Positions 24,156 to 31,969 are shown, counted from the first letter of the stretch. The stretch: 34,215 nucleotides of DNA from Phycisphaerales bacterium (GCA_020345805.1 CP070772.1:2991824-3026038), one strand, 5' to 3'. Notes: generated from the letters alone by a model not told the origin. Numbers and translations: made by a program.

Positions 24156-24320
24156 ATGGCGGGCGAAACCTGTATGTGCGATGACTTGCGTCACGAAGAT
24201 GATCCACGCCAGGTGTGCGGCAAGGCGCATACGGTGATCAGGGCGATCGATCGACAGATCGATCACTATGGCTGCCGCGGCGAGTCCGAAGCGTACAACC
24301 GGCGTGTCTGGCGGGCCTGA
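24156..24320 (+). CDS. 54-residue Cys/His-rich protein
   Basis: Short gene with a very strong ribosome site (GGAGGAG about 5 nt before the ATG at 24156). The sequence has four Cys (residues 6, 8, 21, 40) and three His (13, 25, 37): CMCDDLRHEDDPRQVCGKAH then HYGC. The arrangement could bind a metal such as zinc, but it matches no zinc-finger family I know. The C-terminus is basic (NRRVWRA). It lies 50 nt upstream of the SecD-P1-like lipoprotein gene on the same strand and may be cotranscribed. Function unknown. Confidence 0.55.
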   Translation: MAGETCMCDDLRHEDDPRQVCGKAHTVIRAIDRQIDHYGCRGESEAYNRRVWRA

Positions 24321-24370
24321 AGATGCGCATCATGTTCTTACTCGCGTTCCGCTCGTGAGGAGGTGCCGAC

Positions 24371-25051
24371 ATGTTCTCACGCACACTCAAAGCGTCGCTT
24401 ATGCTCCTGGCCCTTGCGCTGAGCACCGGCTGTCACGAGGGGAGCCAGAGCGAGCCATCCGCGACCTATCCTTCGGAGCCGGCGGTCATCGAGTTCTTCG
24501 TCGCGCCGGAGATTGAACCGCCGGACCCGACCCTCAGGGTCGATGACCTTCGCCGGGAGTTTCACCGGGACGGTCCCGATATCGCCGGGAGACCATCCAT
24601 GCGCTGGCTGCCGCTGAAAGACATCGAGCACTGGGACAGTGATGTGCCGCCCGGCATCCATGAGAAGCGCTTCACGGATCCGCCGACTTATTTCAAGGTG
24701 ACGCACGGCCTCATTGTCGAGGTGCACGACAACCGCCCCTATATGCTCGTCTTTGCCGCGGAAGGGATGTGCATGACGCATGACGGGGCCGATCAGTGGG
24801 CGATCGTCTCCGCCGCGAGGACCGTGGACCATCTCAATGGGCTGGCCATCAGGTTCCGGTTTGACGAGGCGGGCGCGCGCCTCTTCGGCCCCGTCGCCAG
24901 GGAGAGCGAAGACTGGCGCCTGGCAACCGTGGTCGACGGCCAGGTGATCGCCGCAGGGCATATGAGTCGATGGCGGGTGCCGGATTCTTCGACGCTGGTG
25001 GCGGCCTTTCCCGAGCAGGAAATTGACGCACTGCTGCGGCGCGTGCGCTGA
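24371..25051 (+). CDS. Lipoprotein with SecD P1-head-like domain
   Basis: 226 residues. A lipoprotein signal peptide ends in the lipobox LSTGC with Cys at residue 21. The last ~75 residues (NGLAIRFRFDEAGARLFGPV, then WRLATVVDGQVIAAGHM and FPEQEIDALLRRV) closely follow the pattern of the SecD periplasmic P1 head subdomain, which reads roughly as a strand, EGAxxF helix, RLAIVLDGxVxSAP strand, then a helix. SecD itself is a large multi-span translocase subunit; here the head stands alone on a lipid anchor, with no membrane helices. It may bind peptides in the envelope, but that is inference. The ATG has GAGGAGG about 7 nt upstream. Confidence 0.8.
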   Translation: MFSRTLKASLMLLALALSTGCHEGSQSEPSATYPSEPAVIEFFVAPEIEPPDPTLRVDDLRREFHRDGPDIAGRPSMRWLPLKDIEHWDSDVPPGIHEKRFTDPPTYFKVTHGLIVEVHDNRPYMLVFAAEGMCMTHDGADQWAIVSAARTVDHLNGLAIRFRFDEAGARLFGPVARESEDWRLATVVDGQVIAAGHMSRWRVPDSSTLVAAFPEQEIDALLRRVR

Positions 25052-25334
25052 TTGGCGCGACGTGGAGGCGAGCGTGGAATCCCGCGGGCGCGATCGCTCA
25101 GACCGTTGAGAGGATCTGCAAAGCCGCTTTGGAGGGTCGGAGGACAGGGTGGAGTCATCGCAACGGTCGTGCCCCATGGCGGGCGGCCGGCGCGAGCCAT
25201 TTCCCGGGATGCGGCCCGCTGGCGTCCCTTGCCGATTCTCCGCGGACAGCCGGATTCTCCGGGACCGGCTAATCCGCCGACGTCATCAGACCGATTCATT
25301 GGTCGCCGGGGGAGCACATCCGGTAGGCGATGCC

Positions 25335-25766
25335 ATGAAGATTGCGGACATCATGACCAGGTCGGTAGTAAGCGTTCACGTGGACGACACGCTTCAACGG
25401 ATTCACGCCATCTTTGAAGAGTCGAAGTTCCACCATGTCATCGTCATTGATGACGGGCGGATCGCCGGCGTCATCTCCGACCGCGATCTGCTGAAGAACG
25501 TGAGCCCGTTCATCGGCCGCCGCCTCATGGAGCGCGAGCAGGACACGAAGACGATGGCACGCCGGGCGCATCAGATCATGACCCGCCGTCCGGTCGTGGC
25601 TCGCCCGGACCTGTCGATTCCCGAGGCGGTCGATCTGCTGCTCAAGCACCAGGTGAGCTGTCTGCCGGTGGCCGGGACGGATCGGCGCGTGCAGGGTATT
25701 CTCACTTGGCGCGACATCCTGTCGCACGGCTTCGGCGTCAAGCGGGAAAGCGCCGACGCGGCCTGA
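25335..25766 (+). CDS. CBS-domain pair protein
   Basis: 143 residues made of two CBS motifs. The first is IADIMTRSVVSVHVDDTLQR through FHHVIVIDDGRIAGVISDRD; the second is AHQIMTRRPVVARPDLSIPE through VSCLPVAGTDRRVQGILTWR. Stand-alone CBS pairs bind adenine nucleotides and act as energy or ion sensors. I chose the ATG at 25335 because the domain starts there; the frame runs upstream to 25149 but without domain content. The ribosome site is weak (AGG at 8 nt). It converges with the FG-GAP gene. The regulatory partner is not evident nearby. Confidence 0.9.
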   Translation: MKIADIMTRSVVSVHVDDTLQRIHAIFEESKFHHVIVIDDGRIAGVISDRDLLKNVSPFIGRRLMEREQDTKTMARRAHQIMTRRPVVARPDLSIPEAVDLLLKHQVSCLPVAGTDRRVQGILTWRDILSHGFGVKRESADAA

Positions 25767-25898
25767 CGCCGCACCACCATAGCAGCTTCGCGCGACACGC
25801 CTCACAGGATTCCCGAAGCCCTCATCCTCCTTGCGGCACTGCTGATGACCTGAGGCGACGGCCAATCGAAATCCGAAACTCGCCGATTTCCGATGCGA

Positions 25899-27164
25899 TT
25901 ACCCGCACGGGCCCCAACTGGCGAGAATTTCGAACAGGTCGTCGATGTCGACGCCGCCGTCGCCGTTGAGGTCCGCCGGGCAGAACGGTCGCTCGAACAC
26001 GTATGCGGCTCCTCCCAAACCGGCGTAGTGCGCGCCGGCGACGGCCGTATCTCCGCTGATGGAGACCGAGATGCCGAAGTAATCCTCCGTGGCACCATCA
26101 TCGGCGGTGAGCTTCTGAAGCTGCTCGCCGGTGACGGCATGGAACACATACGCAGATCCGGTGCCATTATCATCGTATATAGCCGAGACGACGACGGTGT
26201 TGCCGCTGACGCTGACGCTGTTGCCGAACATGTCACCGGCCTCCGCATCATCGGCGGTGAGCTTGTGTAGCTGCTCGCCCGTGGTGGCATCGAACACGTA
26301 CGCTGACCCCGAGTACGAGCCGGCATCATCATCCCCACGAGCCCCCACGACGATCGTGTTCCCGCAGATGGAGACGAAGCAGCCGAAGTCGTCACTCACC
26401 GCACCGTCATCGGGGGTAAGCTTTCGAAGCTGCTCGCCCGTGGTGGCATCGAAGACGTACGCTGCGCCCGGGTCACCGTGAAAGCGGGCTCCGACCACGA
26501 TCGTGTTCCCGGAGACGGAAACGGAGCAGCCGAACTCGTCGTCGTCTGCGGAATCATCAGCGATGAGCTCATGGAGCTGCGCGCCGGTGACGGCGTCGAA
26601 CACGTATGCCGAGCCTGAACCGGAGGCCCCGCCATCACCGTATCGAGCCCCGACTACCACCAGGTTCCCGTCGACGCAGATCGACCAGCCAAACTCGTCA
26701 GTTGTGGTGGCGTCAGCAGCGGTGAGCTTGTGAACCTGCTCGCCGGTGTAGGCGTCGAAGACGTACGCAGAACCTGAGGCGTTGCCTCCATCATCATCCC
26801 GGCTCGACCCGACGACGATTATGTGACCGCTGACAGCCACCGAGGTGCCGAAGTAGTCCCCCTCCGCGACATCATCGGCGGTGAGCTTGCGAAGCTGCTG
26901 GCCGGTGGCGGCGTCGAATACGTATGCAGAGCCCGAATCGGTCCCGGCATCATCGTCGCCCCAAGCCCCGACGACGATGGTGCTCTCGTCGATGAACACG
27001 CGGAAACCGAGGCGGTCGTCCGCCCCGGCGTCGTCTGCGGTGAGTTTGTGAACCTGCTCCCACCCGCCCCACGCCGTACCACCCCACAGCGTGAGCACGC
27101 AGGCGCCAGCGGCCCAGACCGAGAATGCAGGCCTGCGCCGTCCCGTCATCGATGCGATAGCCAT
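25899..27164 (-). CDS. Secreted seven-bladed FG-GAP propeller with dockerin-like C-terminal tail
   Basis: 421 residues. A signal peptide (Trp/Gly/Ala-rich, about residues 1-33) leads into seven repeats of about 50 residues. Each has an FG or LG start, a strand pair like GNTIVVGARGDDDAG, then GSAYVFDATTGEQLHKLTAD. Asp-rich loops (GDDDAG, DDDGGN, GDGGAS) suit calcium binding as in integrin alpha FG-GAP repeats. The last ~27 residues (CPADLNGDGGVDIDDLF, then a short helix and WGPC) form a single dockerin-like calcium loop, a tail common on secreted planctomycete proteins. The ATG at 27164 has a near-perfect AAGGAGG site. The cell-surface or extracellular role is inferred; the ligand is unknown. 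Confidence 0.88.
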   Translation of the reverse strand: MAIASMTGRRRPAFSVWAAGACVLTLWGGTAWGGWEQVHKLTADDAGADDRLGFRVFIDESTIVVGAWGDDDAGTDSGSAYVFDAATGQQLRKLTADDVAEGDYFGTSVAVSGHIIVVGSSRDDDGGNASGSAYVFDAYTGEQVHKLTAADATTTDEFGWSICVDGNLVVVGARYGDGGASGSGSAYVFDAVTGAQLHELIADDSADDDEFGCSVSVSGNTIVVGARFHGDPGAAYVFDATTGEQLRKLTPDDGAVSDDFGCFVSICGNTIVVGARGDDDAGSYSGSAYVFDATTGEQLHKLTADDAEAGDMFGNSVSVSGNTVVVSAIYDDNGTGSAYVFHAVTGEQLQKLTADDGATEDYFGISVSISGDTAVAGAHYAGLGGAAYVFERPFCPADLNGDGGVDIDDLFEILASWGPCG

Positions 27165-27690
27165 GTCTTTCCTCCTTCAGGGATTGTGGCCGTTTCCGGG
27201 GCGGCAGGCCGATTCTCGATGTGGTCCCGTGGTCACTGCTCGGCCCTGGTCGCCATCCCCGGCCGAAAACACTGATTTCCTCACATCATACAAAAGGGCC
27301 CGCGACATCCCAGCCCTGATTTTCCAGAGCGGCTTGAGTTCATATGTAGCGTTGGTCTGCGTGCGGGGATGACCAGGTGAAGAGGTGACGGAGTAACTGG
27401 GCGACTGGGCCTCGATGCCTCATCGCCAATCGCTCGTCACCCGTCACTGTCCATAGCCCTAACTCCAGCACACCCAAGCGGATACAACACGGCCAGCGGC
27501 AGAGGGCCCGAATTGGGCGTTCGATCGATCTGGCGAGATTGGATTCGCGAGGCAGGTGGCGGACTGATACCCGAAGAGCCCGGCAGCGAAGCCGGGTACG
27601 CTCAAACGGGGAGTATCAGTTTCAGGTCACACGGGCGTGTGGAACCGACGTATCATGGGCGGCCACCGGCTCTGAGCGAAGGAGACGGCC
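27165..27690. other. 526-bp spacer with octamer repeats
   Basis: Divergent spacer holding the leader of the FG-GAP gene and the ribosome site of the 27691 gene. It contains the octamer array at 27367-27410, a short reverse-oriented copy (CGTCACCCGTCAC, 27434-27446), and a 6-bp hairpin CCCGGC/GCCGGG (27579-27584/27591-27596). No gene supported. Confidence 0.6.
27367..27410 (+). repeat. GGTGAC octamer array
   Basis: Stop triplets TGA, TGA, TGA, TAA fall at exactly 8-nt steps (27370, 27378, 27386, 27394). Because 8 is not a multiple of 3, all three plus-strand frames are closed within 24 nt. Confidence 0.7.
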
Positions 27691-28674
27691 ATGCCCTTGC
27701 GAGCGAGTTATACGCGACCGACGCAGCGGCGAGCCTGGGGCGAGCTGGCCCCGGCCGAAAGGGATAGACGATACCGCCAGAGTGGAGCGATCCAAATGGC
27801 AGAGGCGGGCCTGCCAGTCTTCGCCTGCGCCGGGCCTCTGCCCGCCTCCCCGGATACCGGGCCATTGAAACACGACCTGCTCCATTACTACCTGAAGAAG
27901 GAAAAGGCGCTCGATCCGCTGGGTACGACGTTCAAGACTAGATGGAAGCAGTGGGAAGACGCGTGGCGCAACAGGAGCGCACCGCCAGATAAACCTCCGG
28001 CAAACCGGCGCGAAGTTTACGATTTACTGGTGAGCTCACCCGAGGGCACTCCAGCGGACGAACTGCTCAGCCGAATCCCCTGGAATCAGTTGGCGTACGG
28101 GTGGAAGATCCACTTCGCTAACGCGGAAAGGGCAAAACAAAGGAAGATGACGAGCGAACAGAGAGAGAGAAGAGGCGATCCCGACAAGAAGCACAGAAAG
28201 ATGTGCAGTGAAGTGATCCGGTTTTTCTTTGACAGGTACATGGTCTTGGAGCGCCGCAACCCTAAGCGGGAAGCCCTCCTGAAGGATGATAGCAACGACT
28301 TTGATGATGCTAAGGCCCGACGTGCCTGCAAGCTACTCGCCGATAGGCTCAAAGCGCACAAGCCGACTAGCATCGCCATCTGCTGGCCCGAACCACTGAC
28401 CCCCAAATCACAGAGAAGGAAGCGACTGGAACCCGCGTACATCAAAAAATACGGATGGCCGCATGTTCTCGGCGTTGTCGCCTGCGATACCACCGGGAGG
28501 AACTTCCTTGCCCTCGAGCCGTGGCCTGGGAACGCCACGGGCGCCAAGTACGGCTCCATCCGGACTTCTTTCCTCGCGGTGATAAAGTACAATCCCGCGA
28601 AGGGAGCGTTGGAATACGCGAATGGCGTATCCGGTATAAAGGGATCCTGCGTTCTGGCAGTTAACGCCTTCTGA
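27691..28674 (+). CDS. Unrecognised basic protein (327 aa), possible transferred gene
   Basis: No family recognised. The ATG at 27691 has GGAG 6 nt upstream; an alternative ATG at 27796 has GGAG 8 nt upstream and starts nearer the coherent sequence, since the first ~35 residues look low in quality. The middle is Lys/Arg-rich and probably helical (MTSEQRERRGDPDKKHRKM, NDFDDAKARRACKLLADRL). The C-terminal part looks globular: YGWPHVLGVVACDTTGRNFL, YGSIRTSFLAVIKYNPAKG, GSCVLAVNAF. Codon use is visibly more AT-rich than in its neighbours, and it is flanked by repeat-bearing spacers, both of which fit transfer. A 252-residue antisense frame is judged a shadow. Confidence 0.6.
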   Translation: MPLRASYTRPTQRRAWGELAPAERDRRYRQSGAIQMAEAGLPVFACAGPLPASPDTGPLKHDLLHYYLKKEKALDPLGTTFKTRWKQWEDAWRNRSAPPDKPPANRREVYDLLVSSPEGTPADELLSRIPWNQLAYGWKIHFANAERAKQRKMTSEQRERRGDPDKKHRKMCSEVIRFFFDRYMVLERRNPKREALLKDDSNDFDDAKARRACKLLADRLKAHKPTSIAICWPEPLTPKSQRRKRLEPAYIKKYGWPHVLGVVACDTTGRNFLALEPWPGNATGAKYGSIRTSFLAVIKYNPAKGALEYANGVSGIKGSCVLAVNAF

Positions 28675-28845
28675 TCCCCGTATTGACTATGCTCGATTGA
28701 GCTGAGGCGGATCGGCAATAGACAGAGTGGCGTGGACGAAGGAGACCGGCAGCAGCATAAGAAAGCCACCGAAAGCGGGGCATGGGTTCCGTCTATCGAG
28801 CCTCCAGGTCTCCAAGCCTGCAAGCCATCAGGCATCCAAGTCATC

Positions 28846-28867
28846 CACCATCACGGAGGGCACGGAG
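28846..28867. repeat. CACGGAGGGCAC-type dispersed repeat, copy 2
   Basis: The core catcacggagggcacggag matches copy 1 at 23742-23760. Upstream (28801-28845) lies a run of CCAAG- and CAAGCC-like short units. The gap 28675-28948 holds no gene I can support. Confidence 0.5.
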
Positions 28868-28948
28868 AGGAGAGAGGCGAGCAAATCAGCAGGTAAGTAA
28901 GGTGATGCGCTTCCGCGAGCCTGGGGCGCCCGTCCCCCACGACCCGGG

Positions 28949-29515
28949 ATGCGGCTGGAACCGCCCGGAAGATCAGAAGCGCGCCGTCCCCAGCGGAACC
29001 CGCCGGCCCGGCGATGCCCCGTGTGCGCCGAACTTCACGAGTTCATCACGGTTGTCAACGACGTTTTCGAGAAGGCGGGCCTCGACCCTCGCATCGGCCA
29101 CAAGCTCCCGCATTGTTTCGAGCGGGCCAGGGCGGGTTCCCCGGACGGCATCGATGTCGCATGCTCCATCACGCCGGTCAGCGTCCTGCGTGAATCCATG
29201 CTCCTGGTCTACCGCAGCATGCTCCCCGCAGCTCTGGAGCTTGGCGTGACGACCGAGGAGAGGGCCGGGAAACTGATGTCCTTTCTTGAGGACCCGACGG
29301 CCGACCATCGCTCAGCTGGCTGTCAGCTCTGTAATGCGGCGTGCGGAAGCGCAAGCCCTGATCACCGGCGACCAACTGCTTCGCCCTCCCGGCCTCCCTC
29401 TGCGGCCCTCCGCGTTGGGCACGCTCTTCCAACTCGAGAACCCCGAATCCCACTGGGTTGGCGTTTTAGAACTTTGTGGGTAATCTGCCGCCATGGCGAA
29501 ATCGAAGTCCGGTGA
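28949..29515 (+). CDS. Doubtful or decayed coding sequence with a coherent ~95-residue core
   Basis: The middle of this frame (about 29015-29305: CPVCAELHEFITVVNDVF, then LPHCFERARAGSPDGIDVAC, VLRESMLLVYRSMLPAALEL, RAGKLMSFLEDP) has high third-position GC and protein-like composition. Both ends look like noise: Arg/Pro-rich before, and Ser/Pro/Arg-rich after residue ~118. A second frame seems better from 29286 to 29483 (TIAQLAVSSVMRRAEAQALI) and another just upstream (ATG 28905, AAGG before it). This suggests a small gene broken by frameshifts, or an orphan whose limits I cannot set. No family recognised. Confidence 0.3.
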   Translation: MRLEPPGRSEARRPQRNPPARRCPVCAELHEFITVVNDVFEKAGLDPRIGHKLPHCFERARAGSPDGIDVACSITPVSVLRESMLLVYRSMLPAALELGVTTEERAGKLMSFLEDPTADHRSAGCQLCNAACGSASPDHRRPTASPSRPPSAALRVGHALPTREPRIPLGWRFRTLWVICRHGEIEVR

Positions 29516-29570
29516 CAAGGCGGCCGGCGTGGAGACACGCCTCGCAACCGCGCGTGCCACAAGACGCTGA
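29493..29570 (+). CDS. Possible short leaderless ORF, perhaps frameshifted
   Basis: 25 codons (MAKSKSGDKAAGVETRLATA...) with TAATCT 6 nt before the ATG, the same layout as the other leaderless candidates. The +1 frame continues past the stop with HKTLKELDANGRPARA, so the gene may be truncated by a frameshift. Very weak evidence of expression. Confidence 0.2.
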   Translation: MAKSKSGDKAAGVETRLATARATRR

Positions 29571-29673
29571 AGGAACTCGATGCCAACGGGCGTCCCGCTC
29601 GTGCTTGAAGAATTCGGCGACTTGGCCGGGCGAGGGTTAGATGGGAAATGTCGGGTAGAGCGAGGAGGATTAA

Positions 29674-31110
29674 ATGACAACGCTTCAGATCGATCGGCGC
29701 GACTTCCTGATGACCACGGCCGGGTGCGCTGCGTGCTGTCTTGGCATTGGACCCATGCTGGCGGGTTGGGCTTCGCAGACCTCCGGCATCATCAGTCCCG
29801 GGTGCCGGAAGTCGAAGGTGCGCGTGGCGAAGCTGTACTTGGGCCGCCAGGGTGCGCACTGGCCGACGCCGAGTCTCGACATCAATGCCGAGAGGGCGAA
29901 GTATGAGGCCGAGTTTGTCCGCATGGCGAGCGATTTCGCCGACGTTGACTTCGTCGTAAATGAGCTGGTCACTTCCGCCGAGCAGGCCGAGGGACTGAAG
30001 GAGAAGCTGGCCGGGGTCGACGGCATCCTGGCGATCCAGTTGACGATGTGGATCGGAGCCGACCTGCGCCACGTGCTCGCCGCCGGGCGTCCGACGATGC
30101 TGTTCGCCGCGCCCTATTCCGGCCACGAGTGGGTCGGTTTCGCAAACCTGATGAAGGAGGAGCAAGGGGCGCTGTTGGATTGCATGTTGACGAGCGACCG
30201 CTCCCAGCTCGCGGCGGCCATACGGCCGGTCCGGGCGATCCATCACCTGCGCGAGGCGAAGATCCTCAACGTGACCGCCCGCGACCTGCCGGCCGAGTAC
30301 GTCAGCGCCATCAAGGACAAGTTCGGCACGCAGATCGTGCGGATCAGCCGGGAGCAGATGCTGGCTGCCTACGACGCAGTCTCCGATTCCGATGCCGAGG
30401 CCGAGGCGAAGCTCTGGACGGAAGGTGCGGAGAAGATTATCGAGCCGTCGCGCGATGAGGTCGTGCGTTCGTGCAGGCTGGCCCTGGCTGCGCAACGGCT
30501 GGTCGATGAGCACGAGGCCACGATGTTCACGGTCGATTGCTACGGCTCGATGTGGCGGAAGCTGCCGGCGTATCCCTGCATCAGCCATGCCCGTCTCAAC
30601 AATATGGGCCTGGGCGGCATGTGCGAGTCCGATCTGCGGTCGTGCATCACGCAGATTCTAATGCAGGGGCTCTGCGGCCGGCCGGGTTTCGTCAATGATC
30701 CCACCATGGACACGTCGCAGAACGCGATCATCCTCGCCCACTGCATGGGCACGCCGAAGATGGACGGCCCTGACGGGCAGAGCGCCCCCTACCGCCTGCG
30801 CACCATCATGGAACGGGAGGAAGGCTGCGTCTGCCAGGTGCGCATGCGCCTGAATCAGCCCGTCACCACCGCGGCCCTGATCGGCACCGACAAGCTGCTG
30901 TACTTCACCGGGGAGATAATCGACACGCCCGATACGATGCGCGGCTGCCGGACGAAGATCACCGTGCGCGTCGACGGCGACGCCGAGAAGCTGTGGCGGA
31001 ATTGGACCGCCGGCCTGCACCGCGTCACCTGCTACGGCGACCTGACCACCGACCTCCAGCGCTTCTGCCGTTTCACGGGCGTGGAGATGGTGAACGAGGT
31101 GCCCGCGTGA
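29674..31110 (+). CDS. Tat-exported L-fucose-isomerase-like protein
   Basis: 478 residues. The N-terminus carries a twin-arginine signal (DRRDFLMTTAGC, Arg at 8 and 9) followed by a hydrophobic stretch ending near GWAS, so the folded protein is probably exported or membrane-tethered. The body resembles the L-fucose/L-arabinose isomerase fold: an N-terminal region with AVDGILAIQLTMWIGADL-type strands, a middle with TVDCYGSMWRKLPAYPCIS, and a C-terminal domain with EEGCVCQVRMRLNQPVTTAA and RGCRTKITVRVDGDAEKLWR. Whether the isomerase metal ligands are kept is unclear; many planctomycete members are annotated only as isomerase-like. AGGAGG lies 6 nt before the ATG. Confidence 0.75.
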   Translation: MTTLQIDRRDFLMTTAGCAACCLGIGPMLAGWASQTSGIISPGCRKSKVRVAKLYLGRQGAHWPTPSLDINAERAKYEAEFVRMASDFADVDFVVNELVTSAEQAEGLKEKLAGVDGILAIQLTMWIGADLRHVLAAGRPTMLFAAPYSGHEWVGFANLMKEEQGALLDCMLTSDRSQLAAAIRPVRAIHHLREAKILNVTARDLPAEYVSAIKDKFGTQIVRISREQMLAAYDAVSDSDAEAEAKLWTEGAEKIIEPSRDEVVRSCRLALAAQRLVDEHEATMFTVDCYGSMWRKLPAYPCISHARLNNMGLGGMCESDLRSCITQILMQGLCGRPGFVNDPTMDTSQNAIILAHCMGTPKMDGPDGQSAPYRLRTIMEREEGCVCQVRMRLNQPVTTAALIGTDKLLYFTGEIIDTPDTMRGCRTKITVRVDGDAEKLWRNWTAGLHRVTCYGDLTTDLQRFCRFTGVEMVNEVPA

Positions 31111-31113
31111 GAG

Positions 31114-31153
31114 GGTGGCGTGTCAGGAGGTGACAAGGTGAGGCGGTGATGGG
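31114..31153 (+). repeat. GGTGAC octamer array after the isomerase-like gene
   Basis: Five in-phase 8-nt units beginning 3 nt after the stop codon of the isomerase-like gene. TGA triplets at 31131, 31139 and 31147 close all three plus-strand frames. Confidence 0.7.
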
Positions 31154-31164
31154 GAAGGCATCAA

Positions 31165-31192
31165 GTGATAAGCGATGAGCGATGAGCGATGA
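31165..31192 (+). repeat. GCGATGA heptamer repeat
   Basis: Three exact GCGATGA units (31172-31192) preceded by a degenerate GTGATAA. TGA recurs every 7 nt, so again all three frames are closed. Confidence 0.75.
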
Positions 31193-31211
31193 ACTGTGGG
31201 GAGGGGCGAAG

Positions 31212-31266
31212 ATCGCCAATCCAAGGATTTGTGGTCACATCGCCCGCCCGGCCGTCGCCTATCTCT
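31212..31266. repeat. 55-bp dispersed repeat, copy A
   Basis: Matches 33442-33496 at about 45 of 55 positions by eye. The longest shared block is CCCGCCCGGCCGTCGCCT. It lies about 100 nt upstream of the 31364 gene. Confidence 0.65.
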
Positions 31267-31363
31267 TCTGAGGAGGCAACCGCTTTGCCGCACTCGGATC
31301 ACCAACAACCTGTCACGGCAGTTCGTGGTGTTGACTGCGGCCCTGTCTGAACGGAGTAGAGCT

Positions 31364-31969
31364 ATGAGTGATTCACAGCCAAGACAAGAGAAAAGCTGGA
31401 ATGGATTGAAAGCATGGAGCCAGTTGATTGCCGCGACGCTCATTCCGCTCGCCCTGGCTCTGATCGGACACTTAACCACCAACGCGCTGGCGACAAGGGA
31501 GACCAGTCTGAAGTATGTCGAGCTGGCAATCAGCATTCTGAACGACGACCCAAAGGAGCAGACCAGAAACCTCAGATCCTGGGCGGTTGACATCCTGAAC
31601 CGGCATTCGGAAGTGCGCATGGCGTCCGAGGCAAGAGAGGCCCTCATCAGACGGGTACCGCTGAGATTAAGAGCCGACAGGATCGCAGGAGCGGAGGTGG
31701 CAACGGACGAGCTCGACCGACTACTGTTGCGAGCCAAACTGGCGAAGTCGAGCAACATGCCTGACGCGGTGGCGGCAGCTGCTGACGCACTTCATGACTT
31801 CATCAGGCGGACCGTGCCGGCAGACCCGTCCGATCCCGCCCAGGTTCAGAGGATCCGCGAGATTGACGGACTCGCCCGCGAAGCTGCCCAGACGCTCCAC
31901 GGCACCGAATCGGACGTGGCGCAGAAGCGCCTGGAGGAGATCTCATCGCGATTGCGCCGGCCCGAGTAA
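31364..31969 (+). CDS. Single-helix membrane protein of unknown function (201 aa)
   Basis: The ATG at 31364 has GGAG 8 nt upstream. A short Trp/Lys-containing N-terminus is followed by one membrane helix (LIAATLIPLALALIGHLTTN, residues about 20-39), then SLKYVELAISILNDDPKEQT and RNLRSWAVDILNRHSEVRMA. This pattern (helix, then LKYVELAxxIL and LRxWAVDxL) recurs in small membrane proteins of unknown function I have seen in several phyla. The rest (about residues 95-200) is helical and rich in Asp/Ala/Arg, probably coiled-coil. It may interact with the membrane in the cytoplasm or periplasm; the orientation is not decided. Confidence 0.7.
   Translation: MSDSQPRQEKSWNGLKAWSQLIAATLIPLALALIGHLTTNALATRETSLKYVELAISILNDDPKEQTRNLRSWAVDILNRHSEVRMASEAREALIRRVPLRLRADRIAGAEVATDELDRLLLRAKLAKSSNMPDAVAAAADALHDFIRRTVPADPSDPAQVQRIREIDGLAREAAQTLHGTESDVAQKRLEEISSRLRRPE

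Noticed and set aside
28086..28844. 252-codon minus-strand ORF antisense to the 27691 gene, with hydrophobic runs
   Set aside because: The hydrophobic stretches mirror Lys/Arg codons of the plus-strand frame; no ribosome site, and the plus frame is longer with a good GGAG.
29362..30588. 408-codon minus-strand ORF antisense to the isomerase-like gene
   Set aside because: It is His/Arg/Gln-rich with no motifs, while the plus-strand frame has a Tat signal, an AGGAGG site and family motifs.
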